6,690 nt of DNA from Acetobacteraceae bacterium (lineage in GTDB: Bacteria > Pseudomonadota > Alphaproteobacteria > Acetobacterales > Acetobacteraceae): contig DAHWNE010000208.1 of the NCBI GenBank assembly GCA_027340195.1, positions 1-6,690 on the forward strand. Reading direction: 5' to 3'. Positions 1-5,162 of the stretch are shown here, one piece after another; position 1 is the first letter of the stretch, and each line of letters begins with the position of its first letter. The position numbers and the translations under genes were made by a program. The notes below the pieces were generated by a model. It was given only the letters and a program-made list of their open reading frames with translations. It ran no database searches and was not told the origin of the DNA.

Positions 1-1
1 C

Positions 2-271
2 AGCCGCTGGATCACCACCCGCATTTTGTGGCTGACCGGGCTGCAACCCGGCTGGAACGAGGGCGCCGACGAGGACACCTTCCTCCGCCACATCTACATC
101 CACGGGACCGCGAATGTGGGGATGCTGGGGCGGCCCGCCTCGCATGGCTGCGTGCAGATGGCGCCGCGCGCGGTGATGGCGCTGTATCGCGCGGTGCCGG
201 TGGGTACGCCCGTGCTGATCACCCCGGGGACGGGCCGAATCGCGGCGATCCCGGGGCCCGGCTATGGCTGA
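2..271 (+). CDS. L,D-transpeptidase (YkuD domain), 3' end of gene only
   Basis: This is the C-terminal 89 residues of a gene that starts before the window; the frame is open from base 2 to the TGA at 269-271. L,D-transpeptidases of this family act in the periplasm, forming 3-3 cross-links in peptidoglycan or attaching proteins to it through a cysteine nucleophile. The fragment holds the YkuD signature: a TRILWLTGLQPG segment, then HIYIHGT with the conserved His-Gly, then ASHGCVQM. The catalytic Cys codon is at 149-151, with the SHG that precedes it. The tail after the domain is short (ending IPGPGYG), so no further domain follows. The gene converges on the regulator gene to its right with a 10-bp gap and no evident terminator between them. 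Which paralogue it is, and whether it has a signal peptide, cannot be seen because the 5' part is missing. Confidence 0.9.
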   Translation, partial: SRWITTRILWLTGLQPGWNEGADEDTFLRHIYIHGTANVGMLGRPASHGCVQMAPRAVMALYRAVPVGTPVLITPGTGRIAAIPGPGYG

Positions 272-281
272 TCGTTCCCGG

Positions 282-1067
282 TCAGGCGGGCGCCAGCATG
301 TCCGCGAGCGGTCGTTCCGTCACCCCGGCGGCAGCGATCAGCGCCGCCGGGTTCAGCACCGTGAGCCGCCCTCGGCGAAATCGCAGCATTCCCTCCGCGG
401 CCATGCGGTGCAGGCTGCGGCTGACATGCTCGGGTGAGTGGCCGGTGCTCTCACCGATCACGGCAAGGGTAAGAGGCAGCAGGAACACCTGGCCCGGCGC
501 GGCCGGCAGGGCCCGGGTCAGGCGGAAACACAATGCGACCAGAAGCCGAGCGATGCGGCCCCGCGCGTCATGCTGGACCGTGCTGACCAAGTGTTCATCG
601 GCCCGAGCCGCGTGCAAGGCCTCCAGATGGGCCAGGCGCTTGGCCAGAGCCGGGTCGGAGGCGATCAGCGGCTGCATGCCGCCGCGCGGCAGCGGGCACA
701 ACCGGACCGGCGTCAGCGCCACCGCACTGTGCGCGCGAGGGGCCAGCGGGTTGGGTACGAAGCCAAAATAGTCTCCCGGCAGGGCGAACCCCAGCACCAC
801 CCGTCCGCCCTCGTCATTGGCGGCGACCAGGGCCACCCAGCCTTCCAGCACGGTGAAACACTCGGCGCATTGGTCTTGCTCGGCGTAGATCGTTGCTCCG
901 GCCGGCAAGCGACGTGACGGGTTCTTGATTAGCGCCACGCGGTCGATTGCCGCATCCGGCAAGGGCGCGCACACCGTGCTGGAGCGTGCCGGGCAGGACA
1001 GGCATGACGCTCGCCGGGCGGCAACCTGGTTCAGCGGCACGGGAGGGGCGGATAGCGGGACGTCCAT
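282..1067 (-). CDS. FNR-type Crp/Fnr transcriptional regulator with predicted [4Fe-4S] cluster
   Basis: This 261-residue Crp/Fnr regulator has an N-terminal cysteine motif, a cyclic-nucleotide-binding-like beta-roll (about 45-140), a dimer helix (about 141-170) and a winged helix-turn-helix (about 195-245). Cys22, Cys25 and Cys33 (CxxCx7C) plus Cys124 fall where FNR proteins hold their oxygen-sensitive [4Fe-4S] cluster; Cys124 aligns with E. coli FNR Cys122. The recognition helix reads SPEHVSRSLHR; Glu213, Ser216 and Arg217 match the E-xx-S-R that reads TTGAT-N4-ATCAA in FNR, so a similar operator is expected. The C-x2-C-x7-C spacing is like alphaproteobacterial FnrL rather than E. coli FNR (C-x2-C-x5-C). 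Two further cysteines (67 and 70, CAEC) are unexplained. It follows fabF by 38 bp and has a modest GGGGAC ribosome site before its ATG, so it may be read through from the fab genes. Redox sensing is inferred from the cysteines; target genes are unknown. Confidence 0.88.
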   Translation of the reverse strand: MDVPLSAPPVPLNQVAARRASCLSCPARSSTVCAPLPDAAIDRVALIKNPSRRLPAGATIYAEQDQCAECFTVLEGWVALVAANDEGGRVVLGFALPGDYFGFVPNPLAPRAHSAVALTPVRLCPLPRGGMQPLIASDPALAKRLAHLEALHAARADEHLVSTVQHDARGRIARLLVALCFRLTRALPAAPGQVFLLPLTLAVIGESTGHSPEHVSRSLHRMAAEGMLRFRRGRLTVLNPAALIAAAGVTERPLADMLAPA

Positions 1068-1088
1068 GAGAAGGTCCCCAATGGTCTG

Positions 1089-1107
1089 GAACGGGGCGGG
1101 CCCGTTC
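1089..1107 (-). other. Perfect 7-bp stem-loop between fabF and the FNR-type gene
   Basis: GAACGGG (1089-1095) and CCCGTTC (1101-1107) are perfect inverted copies around a 5-base loop, overlapping the fabF stop codon. In the minus-strand transcript the hairpin is followed by CAGACC rather than a U-run, so it is not a standard intrinsic terminator. It could act as a processing or stabilising hairpin at the 3' end of the fabF message, or dampen read-through into the regulator gene. The structure is seen directly; the role is inference. Confidence 0.45.
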
Positions 1108-2368
1108 AGCGCACCTCGCGGAACAGGATCGATGCGTTGGTGCCGCCGAAGCCGAAGCTGTTGGACAGCGCCACGCGGATGCGTCGTTCCTGCGCCACTT
1201 TCGCCACCCGGTCGATCACGCTGTCGCGGCTGGGCGCATCCAGGTTCAGGGTGGGCGGGGCGATACCGTCGCGGATCGCCATGATCGAGAAGATCGCCTC
1301 GATCGCACCGGCCGCGCCGAGCAGATGGCCGGTGGCGGATTTGGTGGAGGACATCGCCAGCCCGCGGGCCGCATCGCCAAACAGCCGTTCCACCGCTTCC
1401 AGCTCGAGATCGTCGCCGAGCGGGGTGGAGGTGCCGTGCGCATTCACGTACTGCACCTGGTCGGGGGTGAGGTGGCCGTTGCGCAGCGCCGCCTTCATGG
1501 AACGATACGCGCCGTCGTGGTGCTCCGCCGGGGCGGTGATGTGGTAGGCGTCGCCGGACATGCCGTAGCCGGCGACTTCGGCGTAGATTTTCGCCCCCCG
1601 CTTGCGGGCGTGTTCCAGCTCCTCGAGCACCAGCACCCCGGAGCCCTCACCCATCACGAAGCCGTCGCGGTCCTTGTCCCACGGCCGGGAGGCTTCGGTC
1701 GGGCGGTCGTTGAAGCCGGTGGACAGCGCGCGGGAGGCCGCGAAGCCGGCGATGCCGATCTCGCAGACGGTGGCTTCCGCCCCGCCGGCCACCATCACCT
1801 CGGCATCACCGAGCTGGATCAGCCGCGCCGCGTCGCCGATGGCATGGACCCCGGTGGCGCAGGCGGTCACCGCGCAGTGGTTCGGTCCCTTGAACCCGTA
1901 TTTGATCGAGACGTTGCCGGAGGCCAGGTTGGCCAGCGCCGAAGGGATGAAGAACGGCGACAACCGCCGCGCCCGCCCGGCTCCCACCACCAGCGAGGCC
2001 TCGTAGATGGTCTGCAAGCCGCCGATGCCGGAGCCGATCATCACCCCGGTGGCGCAGCGGTCATCCTCGGTCTCGGGAGTCCAGCCGGAATCCTCCACCG
2101 CCTCGGTGGCGGCGACCAGGGCGAGATGGATGAAGCGATCCATCTTCTTCTGGTCCTTGACCGGAATCCATTCGTTGACATCGAGCCCGCCTTCGGCGCG
2201 GGTGCCCGCCGGGACTTGGCCGGCGACCCGGCAGGGGCTGTCCTTGGCGTCGAACGCCGTGATGGCGCCGATGCCCGAATGCGCCTCGGTCAGCCGACGC
2301 CAGACATGGGGCACGCCCAGGCCCAGCGGGCTGACGATGCCCATTCCCGTGACCACCACGCGCCGCAT
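1106..2368 (-). CDS. fabF: 3-oxoacyl-[acyl-carrier-protein] synthase II (KAS II)
   Basis: This 420-residue protein has the usual length and full thiolase-fold architecture of FabF. The enzyme condenses malonyl-ACP with a growing acyl-ACP, releasing CO2, in each cytoplasmic fatty-acid elongation cycle. The N-terminus RRVVVTGMGIVSPLG is typical. The nucleophile is Cys170 in VTACATG; the catalytic histidines are His311 (NAHGTSTPLGD) and His348 (GHLLGAAGA), with the conserved Lys343 just before the second. The C-terminal glycine-rich loop NSFGFGGTNAS (403-413) is intact. The start is supported by GGAGGG at 2375-2380, 6 bases upstream of the ATG. It lies 22 bp downstream of acpP, the common acpP-fabF arrangement, so co-transcription and translation from one message are likely. 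I see no defects. A FabB (KAS I) identity is less likely given the pairing with acpP and the sequence around the active site. Confidence 0.96.
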   Translation of the reverse strand: MRRVVVTGMGIVSPLGLGVPHVWRRLTEAHSGIGAITAFDAKDSPCRVAGQVPAGTRAEGGLDVNEWIPVKDQKKMDRFIHLALVAATEAVEDSGWTPETEDDRCATGVMIGSGIGGLQTIYEASLVVGAGRARRLSPFFIPSALANLASGNVSIKYGFKGPNHCAVTACATGVHAIGDAARLIQLGDAEVMVAGGAEATVCEIGIAGFAASRALSTGFNDRPTEASRPWDKDRDGFVMGEGSGVLVLEELEHARKRGAKIYAEVAGYGMSGDAYHITAPAEHHDGAYRSMKAALRNGHLTPDQVQYVNAHGTSTPLGDDLELEAVERLFGDAARGLAMSSTKSATGHLLGAAGAIEAIFSIMAIRDGIAPPTLNLDAPSRDSVIDRVAKVAQERRIRVALSNSFGFGGTNASILFREVR

Positions 2369-2390
2369 GGCTCGCCCTCCGCGTGCGCGC

Positions 2391-2630
2391 TCAGACCGCT
2401 TTCTGTTTTTCGATGTAGTCGATCGCGTCCTTGACGGTGCTGATCTTCTCGGCCGCGTCCTCGGGGATCTCGACGCTGAAGGCTTCCTCGAAAGCCATCA
2501 CCAACTCGACCGTATCCAGGCTGTCGGCGCCGAGATCGTCGATGAACGAGGCTTCGGGGGTGACTTTCGCCTCCTCGACGCCCAGATGTTCGACCACGAT
2601 CTTCTTCACCTTGTCGGCGATCTCGCTCAT
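2391..2630 (-). CDS. acpP: Acyl carrier protein
   Basis: This small acidic 79-residue protein carries growing acyl chains as thioesters on a 4'-phosphopantetheine arm during fatty-acid synthesis in the cytoplasm. The attachment serine is Ser37 in the DSL motif ([19 protein letters not shown]), and helices 2 and 3 ([11 protein letters not shown] and [12 protein letters not shown]) are canonical. I chose the ATG at 2628-2630 because it gives the classic MSEIADKV N-terminus and has AGGAGT 10 bases upstream. The frame stays open upstream to an ATG ending at 2735, but that would add 35 Arg/Pro-rich residues not found in ACPs. Low-GC codons (AAG, GAA) and the acidic composition are normal for a highly expressed ACP. 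It sits between fabG and fabF. The 124-bp leader is longer than the other gaps in the cluster and may contain control elements. Confidence 0.97.
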   Translation of the reverse strand: MSEIADKVKKIVVEHLGVEEAKVTPEASFIDDLGADSLDTVELVMAFEEAFSVEIPEDAAEKISTVKDAIDYIEKQKAV

Positions 2631-2640
2631 CGGACTGGCA

Positions 2641-2646
2641 ACTCCT
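2641..2646 (-). promoter_or_regulatory. Ribosome binding site deciding the acpP start
   Basis: On the minus strand this reads AGGAGT, 10 bases before the ATG that gives the MSEIADKV N-terminus. It supports the 79-residue ACP over the in-frame upstream ATG at 2735, which would add an implausible basic extension. Confidence 0.7.
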
Positions 2647-2656
2647 GGCTGGTGGG

Positions 2657-2674
2657 GGCCCCGCTCCGGGGACC
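2657..2674 (-). other. GC stem-loop in the acpP leader
   Basis: On the plus strand GGCCCCG (2657-2663) pairs with CGGGGACC (2667-2674) with one bulged A and a 3-base loop. In the mRNA this lies just upstream of the acpP ribosome site. It may protect a processed acpP message at its 5' end or affect ribosome access. No U-run follows, so it is not an intrinsic terminator. The function is inference. Confidence 0.3.
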
Positions 2675-2720
2675 TGTGCGGACGGGCCGCGCGCTTGCGA
2701 CGGCGGCGCTTAGCATGGTT

Positions 2721-2741
2721 GCGGCGTGGCGCCAACGCCGC
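2721..2741 (-). other. 7-bp stem-loop just after fabG
   Basis: GCGGCGT (2721-2727) and ACGCCGC (2735-2741) are perfect inverted copies around a 7-base loop, 13 bp beyond the fabG stop. There is no following T-tract on the minus strand, so full termination is unlikely. It could be a 3'-end stabiliser or processing site separating fabDG from acpP-fabF. High GC makes chance stems common, so confidence is limited. Confidence 0.35.
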
Positions 2742-2754
2742 CTGGGCTTTGCCT

Positions 2755-3492
2755 TCAGGGCATCGCCATCCCGCCGTTCACGTGCAGGGTGGCGCCGGTG
2801 ACCCAGCCGGCCTCCTCGGAGGCGAGATAGACCACCGCGGCGGCGATGTCTTCCGGCGCGCCCAGCCGGCCGAGCGGGATCGCCCCGCCGATGCGCGCCT
2901 TCTGTTGTTCCGACAGCTTGTCGGTCATCGGCGTGACCACGAATCCGGGGGCGACGGCGTTCACGGTGATCCCGCGCGAGCCTACTTCCTGCGCCAGTGC
3001 CTTGGTCATGCCGAGCAGCCCGGCCTTGGCGGCAGCGTAGTTGGCCTGGCCCGGGTTGCCGGTGGAACCCACCACCGAGCCGATGCTGATGATCCGCCCG
3101 GCCCGTCGGCGCACCATGCCGCGCAGCGCGGCGCGGGCCATCCGGAACGGGGCGGAGAGATCGACCTCCAGCACTGCCTGCCAGTCGGTGTCGGTCATGC
3201 GCAGCGCCAGCATGTCGCGGGTCAGGCCGGCATTGTTGACCAGGATGGCGAGCGGCCCGGCGGCAGCCTCGGCCGCGGCCACCAGCGCGTCCGCGGCGGC
3301 CGGGTCCGCGAGATCGGCCGGGCAGACATGGGCGCGTTCGCCGAGCCCGGCGGCAAGCGCGTTGAGAGCGTCGCGCCGCGTGCCCGAAAGCGCCACAATC
3401 GCCCCCTGGGCGTGCAGCGCGCGGGCGATGGCCGCGCCGATACCGCCAGAGGCGCCGGTGACCAGCGCGGTTTTGCCGTCGAGACGGAACAT
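2755..3492 (-). CDS. fabG: 3-oxoacyl-[acyl-carrier-protein] reductase
   Basis: This 245-residue short-chain dehydrogenase/reductase matches the usual FabG length. It performs the NADPH-dependent reduction of 3-ketoacyl-ACP to 3-hydroxyacyl-ACP in the fatty-acid elongation cycle. The N-terminal Rossmann motif TGASGGIG (12-19) and NNAG (86-89) are present. The catalytic Ser139 lies in [16 protein letters not shown], with Tyr152 and Lys156 in YAAAK, and the PG motif follows (APGFVVTPM). The family's fourth catalytic residue, an Asn on helix 4 (N110 in E. coli), is replaced by Asp111 in LEVDLSAPF. The C-terminus [15 protein letters not shown] is typical. A strong GGGAGGT at 3497-3503 precedes the ATG by 4 bases. 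It lies 18 bp after fabD, consistent with a single operon. The identity is firm because of the fabD/acpP/fabF neighbours. Confidence 0.95.
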   Translation of the reverse strand: MFRLDGKTALVTGASGGIGAAIARALHAQGAIVALSGTRRDALNALAAGLGERAHVCPADLADPAAADALVAAAEAAAGPLAILVNNAGLTRDMLALRMTDTDWQAVLEVDLSAPFRMARAALRGMVRRRAGRIISIGSVVGSTGNPGQANYAAAKAGLLGMTKALAQEVGSRGITVNAVAPGFVVTPMTDKLSEQQKARIGGAIPLGRLGAPEDIAAAVVYLASEEAGWVTGATLHVNGGMAMP

Positions 3493-3510
3493 GCGGACCT
3501 CCCGGGTCGC

Positions 3511-4479
3511 CTACAGGGCCTTGAGCACCGCCTCGACCTCGGCCGGGGTGCCGGCGGCGGCCACCGCGGCGTCCGGGGCGATGCGGCGGATCAGCCCGCC
3601 CAGAACCTTGCCGGCGCCCAGTTCGACGAAGCTGTCGATGCCCATCGCCGTCATCGCCGCCACGCTTTCGCGCCAGCGCACGGTGGCGGTCACCTGGCGG
3701 ACCAGCAGGTCGCGGATCTCGTCGGGGTCGGTGGCCTTGGCGGCGGAGGCATTGGCCACCACCGGGACCGCCGGCGGGCGGGGCGGGGTCTCGGTCAGGG
3801 CCTCGGCCATCACCGCGGCTGCGGGGGCCATCAGCGCGCAATGGAACGGTGCCGAGACCGGCAACAGCATGGCGCGGCGGATGCCGCGGGCGCGGGCGAT
3901 CTCCACCGCGCGTTCCACTGCCGTGCGATGGCCGGACACCACCACCTGGCCGCCGCCATTGTCGTTGGCGGGGTCGATCACCTCCCGCGTCGGCGGGTCC
4001 GAGTCGGGGACCGGGGCGGCGGCCGCGCAGATCTCGGCGGCCTGGTCCGGCTCCACCCCCAGTAGGGCGGCCATCGCCCCGAGGCCGGGGGGGACCGCGC
4101 GCTGCATCGCCTCCCCGCGCCGACGCAGCAGGGCGGCGGCGGTGGCGATGTCGAAGGCGCCGGCGGCGGCCAGCGCCGCGTATTCGCCGAGCGAGTGCCC
4201 GGCCACCAGCGCGGCCTTCTCGCGCAACGTGAACCCGCCCTCCGATTCGAGCACCCGGAGCGCGGCCAGCGAAACCGCCATCAACGCCGGCTGGGCGTTG
4301 GCGGTGAGGGTGAGCTCCTCGGCCGGCCCCTCGAACATCAGCTTGGAGAGCTTCTGCTTGAGAGTCTCGTCCACTTCCTCGAAGACCGCGCGGGCGGCGG
4401 CGAAGGCGGCGGCGAGGTCGCGGCCCATTCCGACCGCCTGGCTGCCCTGGCCGGGAAAGACGAACGCATGGACGGGCAT
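3511..4479 (-). CDS. fabD: Malonyl-CoA:ACP transacylase
   Basis: This 322-residue enzyme transfers the malonyl group from malonyl-CoA to the phosphopantetheine of AcpP, supplying the extender unit for chain elongation. The start FVFPGQGSQAVGMG (6-19) is the family signature. The nucleophile Ser96 lies in GHSLGEY, Arg121 follows in the conserved LLRRRGEAMQ, the catalytic His213 is in VSAPFHC, and Gln262 sits in the LVRQV segment. Near 155-172 there is an extra stretch (PVPDSDPPTREVIDPANDN) before the GGQVVVSGH strand. It is longer than in E. coli FabD and is probably a surface loop. The gene is first in the fab cluster, with fabG 18 bp downstream. Its ribosome site (GCGGAACC region) is weak. 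A TTGACA-type promoter lies about 55 bp upstream of the ATG, next to transposase debris. Confidence 0.95.
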   Translation of the reverse strand: MPVHAFVFPGQGSQAVGMGRDLAAAFAAARAVFEEVDETLKQKLSKLMFEGPAEELTLTANAQPALMAVSLAALRVLESEGGFTLREKAALVAGHSLGEYAALAAAGAFDIATAAALLRRRGEAMQRAVPPGLGAMAALLGVEPDQAAEICAAAAPVPDSDPPTREVIDPANDNGGGQVVVSGHRTAVERAVEIARARGIRRAMLLPVSAPFHCALMAPAAAVMAEALTETPPRPPAVPVVANASAAKATDPDEIRDLLVRQVTATVRWRESVAAMTAMGIDSFVELGAGKVLGGLIRRIAPDAAVAAAGTPAEVEAVLKAL

Positions 4480-4508
4480 GGGCGGGTTCCGCGTCGTGAA
4501 GGTGCGGC

Positions 4509-4537
4509 GGGGTAATCGGCCGGTCAGGTGGTGTCAA
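4509..4537 (-). promoter_or_regulatory. Candidate promoter of the fabD-fabG-acpP-fabF cluster
   Basis: On the minus strand a perfect TTGACA (4532-4537) is followed after 17 bases by TACCCC (4509-4514), a poor -10 match. The overlapping GATTAC is a slightly better -10 but leaves only a 14-base spacer. A start near 4502 would leave a short leader of about 23 bases before the fabD ATG. The -35 box is only about 16 bp from the end of recognisable transposase homology. The perfect -35 is directly seen; promoter activity is inferred. Confidence 0.4.
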
Positions 4538-4552
4538 TCTTGGGGGAGCGGC

Positions 4553-4891
4553 CGTACGGAGGTCGCGCAAGCGCATCTCTTTCACCAACCGGTCTTGCAG
4601 CGTCTGGTTCGCCCGCTCCACCCGACCCTTGGCCGGCGGCGTCAGCGCATGGATCAAACCGATCTCCAGCCGCGCCACCACCCGGCCGAACTCGGTCTTG
4701 CTGTCGCCCTCCTTGGCATTGACCCGGCAAATGCGGTGCCGGTCGGAGTAGATCGCCAGCGGCCCGCCGTGGGTCGGCACATGCTCCCGAAGCGTCTCCG
4801 GATAGGCTTTGAACAACTCGAACGGGCCAAAACGCAGTCCGGTCAGCCGGCCGGTCGCGTCATCGATGAACACGATCAGCGTGCAGCGCGG
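4553..4891 (-). pseudogene. Remnant of an rve-core transposase (ISNCY/IS1202-like), both ends missing
   Basis: About 113 codons resemble the central DDE/rve core of ISNCY-type (IS1202-like) transposases. The order is CTLIVFIDDATGRLTGLRF, then a THGGPLAIYSDRH segment with the second catalytic Asp (codon 4742-4744), then PPAKGRVERANQTLQDRLVKEMRLRDL with the catalytic Glu (codon 4616-4618). The first catalytic Asp, normally just upstream in a QIDGS-like strand, is absent, as are the N-terminal helix-turn-helix and all sequence after MRLRDL. The reading frame then runs on out of frame through fabD as an artefact. It cannot encode an active transposase. At its upstream edge (about 4884-4895) it is joined directly to an IS5-family fragment. 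It sits between the fab promoter and the oxygenase gene. The family assignment is from remembered motif resemblance and could be refined by a search. Confidence 0.8.
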
Positions 4892-4997
4892 AGCGCGCCG
4901 CGATCGGCGGCCGGCCACCCTTCGGCCGCAGACGCGGCGGAGGGAGGGAGGGCTCGAGGATCGACCAGAGGCTGTCGGAAATTTGCGGCGCCCGCAT
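4860..4997 (-). pseudogene. N-terminal remnant of an IS5-family transposase
   Basis: From an ATG at 4995-4997, preceded by GAAGGG, a 45-codon frame reads MRAPQISDSLWSILEPSLPP and then PRLRPKGGRPPIAARSAL. This is the typical start of IS5-family transposases, with the W..LEPLLPP and GGRPP landmarks of the DUF4096 segment. Family resemblance stops at about 4884. The last residues (HADRVHR) are the other transposase's DNA read in the wrong frame, ending at TGA 4860-4862. Only the first ~38 codons remain, so all catalytic residues are lost. The overlap of IS5-like and rve-type homology is about 8 bases (CGCGCTG region), as expected of a microhomology-mediated deletion. Confidence 0.75.
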
Positions 4998-5050
4998 GAC
5001 CCTTCATGAAGCGAATTGAATCAGGATACGAGGGGTTTTGAAAGGGACTC
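4885..5050 (-). mobile_element. Left-end fragment of an IS5-family insertion sequence
   Basis: The transposase remnant is preceded on the minus strand by about 50 bases with lower GC than the surroundings. This stretch begins around 5050 with GAGTCCCTTTCAAAACCCC and has the layout of an IS5-family left end: terminal repeat, short leader, then the transposase ATG. The matching right end is not in the window, so the terminal repeat and target duplication cannot be checked. The outer boundary is therefore approximate (within a few bases). Confidence 0.55.
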
Positions 5051-5162
5051 TTGGTAAAGTAGGCCAGAGGGAACATTCTTGTGTCGGGGCAAAAATCCGC
5101 ACACCCTTTCCTCCTTGCCATATCCCGATCTACGCTGCAGCGAACCCGGCGGGAGGAACGCC
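5051..5162 (+). promoter_or_regulatory. Upstream region of the oxygenase gene, containing a TTG-N8-CAA dyad
   Basis: This 112-bp gap between the IS end and the oxygenase start must hold its promoter unless that lies in the IS end. TTG at 5079-5081 and CAA at 5090-5092 form TTG-N8-CAA, the minimal dyad of Crp/Fnr-type operators, about 70 bp before the ATG. The inner bases (TG..GG) do not match the full TTGAT-N4-ATCAA. I see no convincing sigma-70 -35/-10 pair. Assignment as an operator is speculative. Confidence 0.2.
5152..5156 (+). promoter_or_regulatory. Ribosome binding site deciding the oxygenase start
   Basis: GGAGG lies 6 bases before the ATG at 5163-5165. It supports this start over a TTG at 5079, which would add 28 residues without family resemblance. 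Confidence 0.8.

Noticed and set aside
222..256. CCCCGGG/CCCGGGG inverted repeat near the end of the L,D-transpeptidase gene as a terminator
   Set aside because: It lies inside the coding sequence, has a 21-base loop and no T-run; likely chance in GC-rich DNA.
1325..2434. 369-codon plus-strand open frame opposite fabF
   Set aside because: Gly/Ala/Arg/His-rich low-complexity translation, antisense to a complete FabF.
2631..2735. N-terminal extension of acpP to the ATG at 2735
   Set aside because: The added 35 residues are basic and Pro-rich, unlike any ACP, and a proper ribosome site precedes the internal ATG at 2630.
2627..4550. Long minus-strand open frame continuing from the transposase fragment through fabD and fabG
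   Set aside because: Beyond MRLRDL it becomes Arg/Gly/Pro-rich and is the out-of-frame shadow of fabD and fabG, which have full catalytic motifs and ribosome sites.
3041..4999. 652-codon plus-strand open frame antisense to fabD and fabG
   Set aside because: Ser/Ala/Arg-rich with no recognisable domain; typical antisense openness in GC-rich coding DNA.
4876..5121. 81-codon minus-strand frame (MARRKGC... to ...ALRAAR) as a gene
   Set aside because: It is the alternate frame of the IS5-family end; the frame starting at 4997 carries the actual transposase motifs.
5079..5162. Upstream TTG start for the oxygenase
   Set aside because: The added residues resemble no family N-terminus, and GGAGG lies at ideal distance from the ATG at 5163.
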